Positions 32,634 through 41,747 are shown, counted from the stretch's first letter. The stretch is DNA of 64,000 nucleotides from Roseomonas populi (GCF_024594815.1 NZ_JANJOU010000002.1:62001-126000), one strand, 5' to 3'. Program-made: numbers and translations. Notes: generated by a model not told the origin, from the sequence alone.

Positions 32634-33449
32634 ATGGTCAAGCTGAACCGGATGGGCCGTGCGCTGCTCGTCGCCGCCATGTTGGCCGGAGGTGCGGCGC
32701 CGCTCGCCGCACAGCCAGCGGCCCGGGTGACAGAGACCGGCGTCGCCTCGCCGGCCTCGATGGTCTTCATCGGCAACAGCTTCTTCTACTACAACAACGG
32801 CATCACCAACCACGTCTCCGAATTCCTGCGCGCCAACGCGCCCTCGCAGCGCTTGCGCGCGACGCTCATCGGGATCGGCGGCTCCGGCCTCGATTGGCAC
32901 GACGTTGAATCCTATTTCCGGCCGAACGCGGTCGCGCGGTACACGATCGACCGGAACAACGTCCTCTCGCTCAATCACGACGCCAGGTTGTTCGATGTCG
33001 CGGTCATGATGGACTGCAGCCAATGCCCTGTGCATCCGGATCTGAACGGCGCCTTCGCGGAGTATGCGCGGCGCCACGCGGAGACGGTGCGCCGGCATGG
33101 CGCGCAGCCGGTGTTCTTCATGTCCTGGGCCTATTTGGATAAGCCCGACATGACCGTCCAGCTCGCCGAGGCCTATACGCGCATCGGAAACGAGAATGGC
33201 GCGATGGTGATCCCGGCCGGCCTTGCCTTTGCCCGCGTCGTCGCGGAGCGGCCCGACATCGGCCTCTATGTCGCGGACAAGCGGCATCCGAGCCTTGCCG
33301 GCACCTATCTCGCCGCGGCGGTCACCTATGCCGCGCTGTTCAACCAGTCCCCCGTCGGTTCGAGCTACACCGCCGGGCTTGATCCCGCGGTTGCCCGCAT
33401 CCTGCAGGATGCCGCGGCCAGCACTGTCCGCGAGTACCTGCGCCGCTGA
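32634..33449 (+). CDS. Secreted SGNH/GDSL-like hydrolase
   Basis: A 271-residue exported protein. A signal peptide (ALLVAAMLAGGAAPLAA) precedes an SGNH fold: VFIGNSFFYYNNGI is block I with the nucleophile Ser, GIGGSGLDWH fits block II, and ADKRHPSLAGTYLAAA carries the D-x2-H catalytic pair. GGAGGAAGC places the start at the ATG at 32634 rather than 32622. It stands alone, followed by a hairpin. Esterase, deacetylase or thioesterase activity is possible; the substrate is unknown. Confidence 0.82.
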   Translation: MVKLNRMGRALLVAAMLAGGAAPLAAQPAARVTETGVASPASMVFIGNSFFYYNNGITNHVSEFLRANAPSQRLRATLIGIGGSGLDWHDVESYFRPNAVARYTIDRNNVLSLNHDARLFDVAVMMDCSQCPVHPDLNGAFAEYARRHAETVRRHGAQPVFFMSWAYLDKPDMTVQLAEAYTRIGNENGAMVIPAGLAFARVVAERPDIGLYVADKRHPSLAGTYLAAAVTYAALFNQSPVGSSYTAGLDPAVARILQDAAASTVREYLRR

Positions 33450-33459
33450 TCACAAGGCT

Positions 33460-33482
33460 CGATCCCTGGGGTGCAGGGATCG
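33460..33482 (+). terminator. Terminator-like hairpin after the SGNH gene
   Basis: CGATCCCTG-GGGTG-CAGGGATCG: perfect 9-bp stem, 5-nt loop, 10 bp past the stop of the SGNH hydrolase gene. No clear T-run follows. Confidence 0.6.
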
Positions 33483-33795
33483 TTGCCGCTTGGGCGCTGC
33501 CGCGCGGCGACCGGAGCCGCATCGGCCCTGGCCGCCGATGCAGAATGCCTGGGGATCCGGCGGGGCCGCTGTAGCCCCGAGGAGGGAGATCGCCATCCCT
33601 CCTCGCGATGAAGGCTTGATGTTGCGGTTGGGCGAGCGCCCCCAACTCCTGCCATCTGGGCGGCAAAGTCGCTCTGCGCGAACCCACGGTTCCACCAGAG
33701 GACTGTCTCGTGGCCCTGCCGGTCCGCCACGTCCGCCACGTCCGCCACGTCGGCCATGAGAGGGTCAGTCCTGTTGCTTGGCACCCGCGAGATGC
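33483..33795. other. Intergenic, no gene supported
   Basis: Between the SGNH terminator and the promoter region of the monooxygenase operon. It contains the 9-bp tandem repeat at 33722-33757. No RNA gene, motif-bearing frame or further hairpin was seen. Confidence 0.45.
33722..33757. repeat. 9-bp tandem repeat
   Basis: Three exact copies of GTCCGCCAC (33722-33748) followed by the degenerate GTCGGCCAT. It lies in non-coding sequence about 165 bp upstream of the monooxygenase gene. Probably a slippage product. Confidence 0.7.
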
Positions 33796-33835
33796 TTGAC
33801 AGCGGATGTTTCAGGATCCTACCGTTCGTTTAATA

Positions 33836-33850
33836 ATGCACTGTATCGTT
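33836..33850 (+). promoter_or_regulatory. 15-bp motif shared by two catabolic promoters (copy 1)
   Basis: ATGCACTGTATCGTT, 70 bp upstream of the monooxygenase start at 33921, with a TTGACA hexamer at 33796-33801. An identical copy in reverse orientation lies at 37416-37430 upstream of a second, paralogous gene set. The exact match in otherwise unrelated intergenic sequence suggests a shared regulator site; the IclR protein at 41748 is a candidate. Confidence 0.55.
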
Positions 33851-33920
33851 GTGCGGACAAGTTTGGCCCGAAACGGCAAACCCCGCCGGGAGAAAAGGTG
33901 CAGCACGGGAGGAAACAGGC

Positions 33921-35201
33921 ATGCAACTGGCCGTCGTCGAGCGTGTCTCGCCGTCATCCGCTCCTCACCTCCCGGTGCCCGAGCCTGGGCTGACCCCGCG
34001 CGACCTCATAGACCGCGCCGTCTCGCTCCGCCCGATGCTCCGCGCGAGGCAGGAGGAGCACGAGGCACTGGGGACCTACGCCGCCGACGTGCACGAGCAG
34101 TTCGAGCGGATGGGCTTCTACCGCATCACGCAGCCCCGCATGTTCGGCGGCTACGAGTTCGGCCTGCCGGTCTTCTTCCGCACCATGATGGAGGTCTCAC
34201 GCGGCGATCCCGGCGTGGGCTGGTGCCTGACTCTCGCCGCCTCGCACGCCTTCCTGCTCGCCTCCCACTGGCCGGAGAGGGCGCAGCGCGAATTGTTCGG
34301 GGAGACCGGGCACTTCATCGCCCCGCACCGCGCCCAGCCGCTGGGCACCGCCACGCCCGTGCCGGGCGGCCTGCGGATCCAGGGCCGCTGGAACTATTCC
34401 TCCGGCGTGCCGCACGCGACGCACTTCATCGGCACGGCCCTGCTGCAGGCCGGGGATGGGGCGCCCCCATCCCCGGTGCTCGTCGTCGTGCCGCGCGGCG
34501 GGTACGAGGTGATGCAGGACTGGGGCGGGGACGAGATCCTGGGAATGCGCTCCTCCGGCTCCAACACCGTGGTGATCGAGGACACGGTGATCCCCGCACA
34601 CCACGCCGTGCCCTTCAACGCCCAGTTCTGCCGGCCCGAGGAGCTGGCGGAGGGCACGCCGGGCACGCGGCTGCATGGCAACCCGATGTATCTCGGCCGC
34701 ATCATGGGGCCGTACCACGCCTCGCTCGTCTCCGTGGTCGTGGGCGCGACCTGGGCGGCGATCGACGAGTACGAGGCGCTGATCGGTCGCATGAAGACGC
34801 TAGCCGATCCCAGCCTGCTCCGGGCGGACCACCATGATTTCCAGCGCATGCTCGGCCTGGCGCTCGCGCGTGCCGACGCGGCGGAGGCGATCCTCGTGCG
34901 CACGCTGGAGCGCTACATGGAGATGTGCGAGCGCTGGGCGGCGGACGGCACCCCGATCAGCGTGGAGGACAACCTTCGCCTGCGTGCCACGCTGCAGCAG
35001 GCCGGCGCCATGGGCGTGCAGACGGTGGAGATGCTGCTGCGCTCCGCCGGCGCCTTCACGACGAAGAAGGGCAACCGCCTGCAGCGCTACTTCCGGGACG
35101 TCATGATGTACCGAACCCACAGCTCCGCCCAGTGGGAGGAGTTCGCGACCTATGTCGGGCGCGCCCATCTCGGCAAGCCCGTCGGCATGCGCGGGCTTTA
35201 G
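33921..35201 (+). CDS. Acyl-CoA-dehydrogenase-fold flavin monooxygenase (copy 1)
   Basis: A 426-residue protein of the group D flavin-dependent monooxygenase type (HsaA/HpaB-like C-terminal acyl-CoA dehydrogenase fold). Typical stretches are SRGDPGVGWCLTLAASHAF, the PHRAQPLGTATPVPGG strand, RWNYSSGVPHATHF and the Arg/Lys-rich end FTTKKGNRLQRYFRD. GGGAGGAAACAGGC precedes the ATG at 33921. Such enzymes hydroxylate aromatic or related substrates with reduced flavin from a separate reductase; no reductase gene is present in this window. Its close paralog is at 38486. An alpha/beta hydrolase gene follows after 11 bp. Confidence 0.83.
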   Translation: MQLAVVERVSPSSAPHLPVPEPGLTPRDLIDRAVSLRPMLRARQEEHEALGTYAADVHEQFERMGFYRITQPRMFGGYEFGLPVFFRTMMEVSRGDPGVGWCLTLAASHAFLLASHWPERAQRELFGETGHFIAPHRAQPLGTATPVPGGLRIQGRWNYSSGVPHATHFIGTALLQAGDGAPPSPVLVVVPRGGYEVMQDWGGDEILGMRSSGSNTVVIEDTVIPAHHAVPFNAQFCRPEELAEGTPGTRLHGNPMYLGRIMGPYHASLVSVVVGATWAAIDEYEALIGRMKTLADPSLLRADHHDFQRMLGLALARADAAEAILVRTLERYMEMCERWAADGTPISVEDNLRLRATLQQAGAMGVQTVEMLLRSAGAFTTKKGNRLQRYFRDVMMYRTHSSAQWEEFATYVGRAHLGKPVGMRGL

Positions 35202-35212
35202 GGGGCGAGCGG

Positions 35213-36274
35213 ATGGACGGGGGGCGCGTGCCGGAGCCGCTGGTCCTCGCGGACCAGGGCTTCTTCTGGGTCGGCGTGGAGCGGCAGCAGCAGCCCTACG
35301 GGCTCCTCGCCGGCGGGCAGATGTTCGTGGGGTACCAGATCCCCGCGAAGCGGTCTCACGCACTGCCCGTCGTCATGGTCCATGGCGGCGGTGGCCAGGG
35401 GCTGGACTACCTCGGCACGCCGGATGGGCGGCCGGGATGGGCCACGTTCTTCCTGCGGCGCGGATACGCCGTCTATGTCGTGGACCGCACGGCGCTCGGC
35501 CGCTCTCCCTACCATCCCGACATCAACGGTCCTCTCGGCCGGCCGCCGGGCTACGAGTTCATGCGCGACCGCTTCGTGGCGCCGGAGCTCTCTCCGGAAT
35601 CCTACCCGCAGGCGCGGCTGCACACGCAGTGGCCGGGCGGGACGGATATCGGCGATCCCGTGCTCGATCAGTTCATGGCGGGGCAGGGGCCTTCCATGGC
35701 CGACCTGGCGAGGGTCCATGCTGACATGCGGCGCTGCGCCGCCGCCCTGCTGGACCGGATCGGCCCCGCCGTCCTCATCACCCACTCTGCGGGCGGGCCC
35801 TTCGGCTGGCTGGCGGCCGATGAGCGGCCTGCGTTGGTGCGCGGCATCGTCGCGGTGGAGCCGCAAGGCCCCGCCTTCGCCGAGACACCCGGGGGGGCAC
35901 TCTCCTGGGGCCTTACCGCCGTGCCGCTCCTCTTCGATCCGCCCGCCAGCGCCCCGGAGGAGCTGGGGCGGAAGCTGCTGAGGGCGCCGAGCCCCGACCT
36001 GCAGGATTGCTGGGTGCAATCCGAGCCTGCCCGGCAGCTCCCGAACCTGCGGCACGTACCCGTGGCGGTGGTGACGGCGGAGGCCTCGTGGAAGGCGCAG
36101 CAGGACCACGGCACCGTCGATTTCCTGCGCCAGGCCGGCGTGCCTGCCGAGCACATCCGGCTGGCGGAGCACGGCGTGCACGGCAACGGCCACATGATGA
36201 TGATCGAGCGGAACAGCGACGACGTCGCCGCCCTGGTCGCGGATTGGATCGAGCGCAGCACCGCCGCCGTGTGA
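35213..36274 (+). CDS. Alpha/beta hydrolase
   Basis: A 353-residue hydrolase-fold protein. The oxyanion region is VVMVHGGGGQGLDYLG, the nucleophile Ser sits in LITHSAGGPFGWL (a G/T-x-S-x-G variant), and the catalytic His is likely in HGVHGNGHMMMIE. GGGGGCGAG precedes the ATG at 35213, 11 bp after the monooxygenase stop. It probably cleaves an ester or ring-opened product made by the monooxygenase. Related secreted esterases often have signal peptides; none is visible here. Confidence 0.85.
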   Translation: MDGGRVPEPLVLADQGFFWVGVERQQQPYGLLAGGQMFVGYQIPAKRSHALPVVMVHGGGGQGLDYLGTPDGRPGWATFFLRRGYAVYVVDRTALGRSPYHPDINGPLGRPPGYEFMRDRFVAPELSPESYPQARLHTQWPGGTDIGDPVLDQFMAGQGPSMADLARVHADMRRCAAALLDRIGPAVLITHSAGGPFGWLAADERPALVRGIVAVEPQGPAFAETPGGALSWGLTAVPLLFDPPASAPEELGRKLLRAPSPDLQDCWVQSEPARQLPNLRHVPVAVVTAEASWKAQQDHGTVDFLRQAGVPAEHIRLAEHGVHGNGHMMMIERNSDDVAALVADWIERSTAAV

Positions 36275-36326
36275 TTTTGGCCCAGGGGCGGATCAACCGC
36301 CCCGGGCAGGACAGGGAGGAAGGGTG

Positions 36327-37319
36327 ATGGAGCGTGGGACGAAGCGCCGTGCGCTGCTCGCGGCGGGCAGCGCCGCCGGGCTGGCCGGGGTCCTGGGACC
36401 GCGGGAGGCCGCGGCGCAGATGATGGACCGCCCGGCGCGGCTGGTCATGAACTTCTCCGCCGGCGGCGTCATGGACACGGTTGCCCGGCTCTACGCGGAG
36501 CGGCTGCGGGGCGTCTACGCCCCCCAGGTGATCGTGGATAATCGCCCTGGCGGCGCCGCGCGCATTGGGATCGAGGCCGCGAAGGGCGCCCCGCCGGACG
36601 GCAGCACCTTCCTGATGACGCCCGAGACGATGATGGTGCTCTATCCCTTCATCTACCCGCGCACGCTCCGCTACGACCCGCAGCGGGACTTCGTGCCGGT
36701 GACCGGGCTGTCCTCCTTCGGCTTCACCTGGCTGGTGGACGCCAACCACCCCGCACGCAGCTTCCCCGAGTTCGTGGAGTGGGCGCGGCGGCAGCCGGAG
36801 ATCGACTACGCCACCCCCGCGGCGGGCTCCACACCGCACTTCGTCTCCGTGATGATGGCGAAGACGCTGGGGCTGCGCCTCTCCCACGTGCCCTACCGCG
36901 AGATCGCCATGGCCTTCGCGGACCTGAACGGCGGCCGCATCGCGGCGTATATGTCGGTGATCGGCACCGCCGCGGAGCAGCACCGGTCCGGCCGGATGCG
37001 GGCGCTGGCTGTCACCATGCCTCAGCGCGTGCCCACGCTGCCGGATGTGCCGACCTTCGCCGAGCTCGGCTTTCCGCAGCTCACGGCCGACGAGTGGTAC
37101 GGGATCTTCCTGCCGGCCGGCACGCCGCAGCACCTCGTGGCCGGGCTGCACGGCGCGATCGCCGGCGTGGCGGCCGCGCCGGAGATGCGGGCCGCTCTGC
37201 TGAAGCTCGAGCAGTATCCCGTCAGCACGACGCCGGAGCAGTTCGCGGCGCGCCTGCGGGCGGAGCGCGACCGCTGGGGGCCCGTGGTCCGAGACTCCGG
37301 CTATGAGGTCGGGGAATGA
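36327..37319 (+). CDS. Bug-type tripartite tricarboxylate transporter binding protein (copy 1)
   Basis: A 330-residue periplasmic receptor of the Bug family. The signal (RRALLAAGSAAGLAGVLG) is followed by the typical ARLVMNFSAGGVMDTVARLYAE, VIVDNRPGGAARIGIEAAK, and VPTLPDVPTFAELGF. An ATG at 36327 with GGGAGGAAGG was chosen over the adjacent GTG. It is an orphan receptor, as TctA/TctB genes are absent here. It shares the catabolic operon with the monooxygenase and hydrolase and likely binds their carboxylate substrate. A second Bug gene is 156 bp downstream. Confidence 0.92.
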   Translation: MERGTKRRALLAAGSAAGLAGVLGPREAAAQMMDRPARLVMNFSAGGVMDTVARLYAERLRGVYAPQVIVDNRPGGAARIGIEAAKGAPPDGSTFLMTPETMMVLYPFIYPRTLRYDPQRDFVPVTGLSSFGFTWLVDANHPARSFPEFVEWARRQPEIDYATPAAGSTPHFVSVMMAKTLGLRLSHVPYREIAMAFADLNGGRIAAYMSVIGTAAEQHRSGRMRALAVTMPQRVPTLPDVPTFAELGFPQLTADEWYGIFLPAGTPQHLVAGLHGAIAGVAAAPEMRAALLKLEQYPVSTTPEQFAARLRAERDRWGPVVRDSGYEVGE

Positions 37320-37399
37320 GGGAAGGGGGCAAGATGTTCGGCGGCGCGGGCCGAAGGCGGCGTGGGCCGGCCGTTTCGGCTTGACGGGACAGCACAGCC

Positions 37400-37450
37400 C
37401 CGATAACGTCCATGTAACGATACAGTGCATCATAGGAAGGTCCGATAACG
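37400..37450. promoter_or_regulatory. 15-bp shared motif (copy 2, reversed) within a direct-repeat pair
   Basis: Positions 37416-37430 are the reverse complement of ATGCACTGTATCGTT at 33836-33850. Flanking it, CCGATAACG occurs at 37400-37408 and again at 37442-37450, 42 bp apart (four helical turns). It ends 25 bp before the second Bug gene, at the head of the second paralogous gene set. Likely operator cluster for the same regulator as copy 1. Confidence 0.55.
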
Positions 37451-37475
37451 GGCCACCGCACGGAGGAAGCAGCTG

Positions 37476-38447
37476 GTGATCAACATCGGACGGCGCGCCG
37501 CGCTCGGCCTTTCAGCCGCCGCCATCGCGGGCACTGCGCGGGCGCAGCCGCTGGACCGGGTCGTCCGCATGCTGGTGGGCTTCCCGCCGGGCGGCGCCGC
37601 GGACATCGTGGCACGGATCTACGCGGAGCGCCTTCGCGGCAGCTACGCGCAGCAGGTGGTCGTGGAGAACCGCCCCGGCGCCGCGGCCCGCATCGCGCTG
37701 GATGCCACGAAGTCTGCTGCGCCCGACGGCACGACGCTAGTCTTCACCCCCGAGAGCATGCTGACGATCTACCCGCACATTTACCCCCGCACCCTGCGCT
37801 ACGACGGGCTGAAGGACTTCGTGCCGGGCGGGGCGGCGTCCTCCTTCGGCTTCGCCTTCGTCGTGGCGGCGAACCATCCGGCGCGCGACCTGGCGGGCTT
37901 CGTGGAGTGGGCACGCACCCAGCGCGACGTGTCCTATGCCAGCCCCGCCGCGGGGTCCGTTCCGCATTTCCTGGCGGAGCAGATGTCGCGCAAGCTCGAC
38001 CTCCGCCTGATGCACGTGGCCTATCGCGGCACGGGACCGGCGCTGCCCGATCTCTCGACCGGCCGTCTCGGCGCCATCATGGGCGTGATCGGCGACATGG
38101 CGGAACAGCACCGCGGCGGTCAGGTGCGCGTCCTCGCCGTGTCCGCTCCGGCACGCGTCACTTCCCTGCCGGACGTGCCGACCTTCGCCGAACTGGGCTA
38201 CCCCGATCTTACCTCCGAGGAACTCTACACCATCCTCCTCCCCGCCGGCGCGCCCGCCCCGGTCGTGGAGCGGCTGGAGCGCTCGATCGCCGCGGCCTCC
38301 GCGAATCCCGAATTGAAGGCTGCGCTGGCGAAGATGGAGCAGGTTCCCGTCCCGCTCGGGTCCCAGGCCATGCACGATCGGATCCGGACGGGGCGCGACC
38401 GCTGGGGGCCGATCGTGCAGGCCACCGGGTACACGGCCGAGGAATAG
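37476..38447 (+). CDS. Bug-type tripartite tricarboxylate transporter binding protein (copy 2)
   Basis: A 323-residue Bug receptor, close paralog of the one at 36327: signal GRRAALGLSAAAIAGTARA, then VRMLVGFPPGGAADIVARIY, VVENRPGAAARIALDATK and VPTFAELGYPDLTSEE. It starts at a GTG (37476) with GGAGGAAGC upstream. It precedes the second monooxygenase by 38 bp, so gene order is receptor-monooxygenase, whereas the first set is monooxygenase-hydrolase-receptor. Ligand unknown. Confidence 0.92.
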   Translation: MINIGRRAALGLSAAAIAGTARAQPLDRVVRMLVGFPPGGAADIVARIYAERLRGSYAQQVVVENRPGAAARIALDATKSAAPDGTTLVFTPESMLTIYPHIYPRTLRYDGLKDFVPGGAASSFGFAFVVAANHPARDLAGFVEWARTQRDVSYASPAAGSVPHFLAEQMSRKLDLRLMHVAYRGTGPALPDLSTGRLGAIMGVIGDMAEQHRGGQVRVLAVSAPARVTSLPDVPTFAELGYPDLTSEELYTILLPAGAPAPVVERLERSIAAASANPELKAALAKMEQVPVPLGSQAMHDRIRTGRDRWGPIVQATGYTAEE

Positions 38448-38485
38448 CCGGCACCACGCCGCACGAAACTTCCGGGAGTTCTGCC

Positions 38486-39760
38486 ATGTCCATCGCCTTC
38501 GCGGACCGTTCCCTCCTGCGCCCGGCCTCGCTGCCTGTTCCGGAGCCCGGCCTCACGGTCGAAGAACTTGTCGCCCGTGCCGTGGCCCTGCGCCCTGTCC
38601 TGCGGGACCAGCAGGCGGAGAACGAGGCGCGCGGCACCTATGGCGAGGACTTGCATCAGGCGTTCCGCAAGGCGGGCTTCTATCGCATCACCCAGCCTCG
38701 GCTGTTCGGTGGCTACGAGATGCCGCTGCCAAACTTCTACCGGGTGATGATGGAGGTTTCCCGCGGCGATCCCGGCGTCGGCTGGTGCCTGACGCTTGGG
38801 GCCTCGCACGGCTTCATCGTGGCTTCCCACTGGTCCGAGGAGGCGCAGCGCGACCTTTACGGAGAGGACGGGGAGTTCGTCGCCCCGCACCGGGCCCAGC
38901 CGATGGGCACGGTCACGCCCGTGGCGGGCGGCTACCGCGTGAACGGGAAGTGGAACTACTGCTCCGGCATTCCCCATGCCACGCACTTCATCGGAACCGC
39001 CATGCTCCGGGATGGCGATGCGCCGCCGCGCGCGATGCTCGTCGCCGTGCCGCGGGGTGGGTACGAGATCCTGCCGGACTGGGGCGGGGACGAGATCCTG
39101 GGGATGCGTGCCAGCGGCTCCAACAGCGTGGAGATCCGCGACACCTTCGTGCCCGCGCACTTCGTGATCCCCTTCGACGTCATGTTCGCCCGCCCGGACG
39201 GGATGGAGAACGGAACGGCGGGTACGCGCCTGCACGGCAACCCCATGTATCTCGGCCGGCTCATGGGGCCGTACCACGCCTCCCTCGTCGCCGTGGTGAC
39301 GGGCGCCGCATGGGCCGCGATCGACGAGTACGAGCGCGTCTCCGGCATCATGAAGACCTATATCGATCCGGACGTGCTGCGGGCCGATCACTTCGACTTT
39401 CAGCGCCCGCTCGGCGAAGCCCTGGCGAAGGCGGATGCGGCCGAGGCGGTGCTGATGGGTGCGGCGCAGCGCTACATGGACCTCTGCGCGCGCTGGGCGA
39501 AGGACGGCACCCCGTTCACGGTCGAGGACAACCTGCGCCTCTGGACCATGCTGCAACAGGGTGGGAAGCTCGCGGCGGAGGTTGTGGAATCCCTGTTCCA
39601 CAACGTCGGCGCCTTCGCCACGAAGAAGGGCAACCGGCTGCAGCGCTACTTCCGCGATGTGCAGATGTACCGCACGCACATGTCGGCCCAGCACCAGGCC
39701 TTCGCGACCTATGTCGCGCGCGCGCACCTTGGGCGGCCCACGGGGTTCCGGGGACTCTGA
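38486..39760 (+). CDS. Acyl-CoA-dehydrogenase-fold flavin monooxygenase (copy 2)
   Basis: A 424-residue paralog of the protein at 33921, aligning without large gaps: EVSRGDPGVGWCLTLGASHG, RAQPMGTVTPVAGGYRVNG, DWGGDEILGMRASGSNSVE and FATKKGNRLQRYFRDVQMYR. CGGGAG precedes the ATG at 38486. The two copies differ mainly at the N-terminus and around the presumed substrate pocket (for example SSGVPHATHF versus CSGIPHATHF). This suggests related but not identical substrates, or a recent duplication. No flavin reductase is adjacent. Confidence 0.83.
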   Translation: MSIAFADRSLLRPASLPVPEPGLTVEELVARAVALRPVLRDQQAENEARGTYGEDLHQAFRKAGFYRITQPRLFGGYEMPLPNFYRVMMEVSRGDPGVGWCLTLGASHGFIVASHWSEEAQRDLYGEDGEFVAPHRAQPMGTVTPVAGGYRVNGKWNYCSGIPHATHFIGTAMLRDGDAPPRAMLVAVPRGGYEILPDWGGDEILGMRASGSNSVEIRDTFVPAHFVIPFDVMFARPDGMENGTAGTRLHGNPMYLGRLMGPYHASLVAVVTGAAWAAIDEYERVSGIMKTYIDPDVLRADHFDFQRPLGEALAKADAAEAVLMGAAQRYMDLCARWAKDGTPFTVEDNLRLWTMLQQGGKLAAEVVESLFHNVGAFATKKGNRLQRYFRDVQMYRTHMSAQHQAFATYVARAHLGRPTGFRGL

Positions 39761-39960
39761 AGGCATCGCCACCCCCTCCTCACGGGCCGGCAGGACAGCT
39801 TTCGCTTCCACGGCGCAAGGCGGCCGGCCGGGAGGGCAGGTTCTTCTCGCGACCAGCCTTGGTCCTATTGTCTTCAGGCCGCGCGCCATGCCCATCGTGG
39901 GTCTGGACCCTATGCGTCATCTCGTAAGCGTCGGCTAAGGTCGGAGGAGGGATCACGGGA

Positions 39961-41721
39961 ATGATCGAGACGGACGTCCTCATCGTCGGGAGCGGCCCTG
40001 CCGGCTCCGCCGCTGCGCTGGCGCTGAGCACCTACGGCATCCGCAACGTGCTGGTGACGAAGTACCGTTGGCTGGCGGACACGCCCCGCGCCCACATCAC
40101 CAACCAGCGCACCATGGAGATCCTGCGCGACCTGGGCGTGGAGGACGAAGTGCTGGCCAAGGCCACGCCGCAGGAGTGGATGGGGAACACGGTGTTCTGC
40201 ACCAGCCTCGCCGGCGAGGAACTGGGCCGCATCCGCACCTGGGGAACCCACCCGCAGCGGAAGGCGGATTACGACCAGGCCAGCCCCTCGGCCATGTGCG
40301 ACATGCCGCAGAACCTGATGGAGCCGATCCTGTTCGGCAACGCCTGCGCCCGCGGCACCCGCGCGCGCATGGACACCGAGTACCTGTCCCTCGTGCAGGA
40401 CGCGGAGGGCGTGACCGCCACGGTGCGCGACCGGCTGGACGGGCGCGAGTACCAGATCCGCGCGAAGTACCTGATCGGCGCCGATGGCGGCCGGTCCAAG
40501 GTGGCGGAGGATATCGGCCTGCCGATGGAGGGCCGCATGGGCGTGGCGGGCAGCATGAACATCGTGTTCAAGGCGGACCTGTCACGCTACGTCGCCCATC
40601 GCCCCAGCGTGCTCTACTGGGTGCTGCAGCCCGGCTCCAACATCGGCGGCATCGGCATGGGGCTCGTGCGGATGGTCAGGCCCTGGAACGAATGGCTGAT
40701 CGTCTGGGGCTACGACATCAACCAGCCGCCGCCCGAGGTTGACGCGCGGGTGGCGACCGAGGTGGCGCACAAGCTGATCGGCGACGACACGATCCCGATC
40801 GAGGTCACCTCCACCTCCGTCTGGACGGTCAACCACATGTTCGCCACGCGCTACGCGGAGGGCCGGGTCTTCTGCATGGGCGACGCCGTGCACCGCCACC
40901 CGCCCTCGAACGGGCTGGGTTCCAACACCTCGATCCAGGATGCCTACAACCTGGCCTGGAAGCTCGCCCTGGTGCTGAAGGGGCAGGCCGCCCCGTCGCT
41001 CCTGGAAAGCTACGACGCCGAGCGGGCGCCGGTGGGCCGGCAGATCGTGACCCGCGCCAACCAGAGCATCGAGGAGTTCGGCCCCATCTTTGGCGCGCTG
41101 GGCCTGCTGGACGACCGCGGCTTCGCGCAGATGCGCGCGAACATGGAGGCGAGAAAAGCGGACACCCCCGAGGCGGCGGAGCAGCGGGAGGCGCTGCGCC
41201 GGGCCATCGCCTTCAAGGACTACGAGTTCAACGCCCACGGCGTGGAGATGAACCAGCGCTACCACTCCTCCGCCGTGGTGCCGGACGGCACGCCGGAGCC
41301 GGAGTTCCGGCGCGACCGGGAACTGTTCTACCACCCGACGACCTGGCCCGGGGCGCGGCTGCCGCACGCCTGGCTTGGCCGCGGGGGGCACCAGGTGTCC
41401 ACCCTGGACCTGGCGGGGAAGGGGCGCTTCAGCCTCTTCACCGGGCCGACCGGGGCCGCCTGGGCAGAGGCAGCGGCTCGGGCTTCCGCGGAGACGGGCG
41501 TGCCGATCGAGGTTTTCATCATCGGCCCCGGCCAGGCCCATGAGGACCTGTTCGGTGACTGGGCGCAGCTGCGCGAGGTGGGGGAGGGCGGTTGCGTGCT
41601 GGTGCGCCCAGACATGCACGTTGCCTGGCGGGCCCAGGACAGCACGGGGACCGCGGGGCTGGCAGAGGCCATGCTGGCGATCCTCGGCCGCAGTGCCCCC
41701 GCCGTGAGCCGGGCGGCCTGA
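39961..41721 (+). CDS. TfdB-like FAD-dependent phenol/chlorophenol hydroxylase
   Basis: A 586-residue group A aromatic hydroxylase. The dinucleotide motif is VLIVGSGPAGSAAALAL, the NAD(P)H/FAD motif AKYLIGADGGRSKVAEDIG, and the second FAD motif VFCMGDAVHRHPPSNGLG. The segment DTPRAHITNQRTMEILRDLG and the ASPSAMCDMPQ stretch are nearly as in 2,4-dichlorophenol 6-monooxygenase (TfdB), with a thioredoxin-like C-terminal domain. Hydroxylation of a phenolic compound to a catechol is likely. A ribosome site GGAGGAGGG lies before the ATG at 39961. It converges on the IclR regulator. Confidence 0.9.
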   Translation: MIETDVLIVGSGPAGSAAALALSTYGIRNVLVTKYRWLADTPRAHITNQRTMEILRDLGVEDEVLAKATPQEWMGNTVFCTSLAGEELGRIRTWGTHPQRKADYDQASPSAMCDMPQNLMEPILFGNACARGTRARMDTEYLSLVQDAEGVTATVRDRLDGREYQIRAKYLIGADGGRSKVAEDIGLPMEGRMGVAGSMNIVFKADLSRYVAHRPSVLYWVLQPGSNIGGIGMGLVRMVRPWNEWLIVWGYDINQPPPEVDARVATEVAHKLIGDDTIPIEVTSTSVWTVNHMFATRYAEGRVFCMGDAVHRHPPSNGLGSNTSIQDAYNLAWKLALVLKGQAAPSLLESYDAERAPVGRQIVTRANQSIEEFGPIFGALGLLDDRGFAQMRANMEARKADTPEAAEQREALRRAIAFKDYEFNAHGVEMNQRYHSSAVVPDGTPEPEFRRDRELFYHPTTWPGARLPHAWLGRGGHQVSTLDLAGKGRFSLFTGPTGAAWAEAAARASAETGVPIEVFIIGPGQAHEDLFGDWAQLREVGEGGCVLVRPDMHVAWRAQDSTGTAGLAEAMLAILGRSAPAVSRAA

Positions 41722-41747
41722 TCGCTGCGATCCGGGACTGGCAACCT

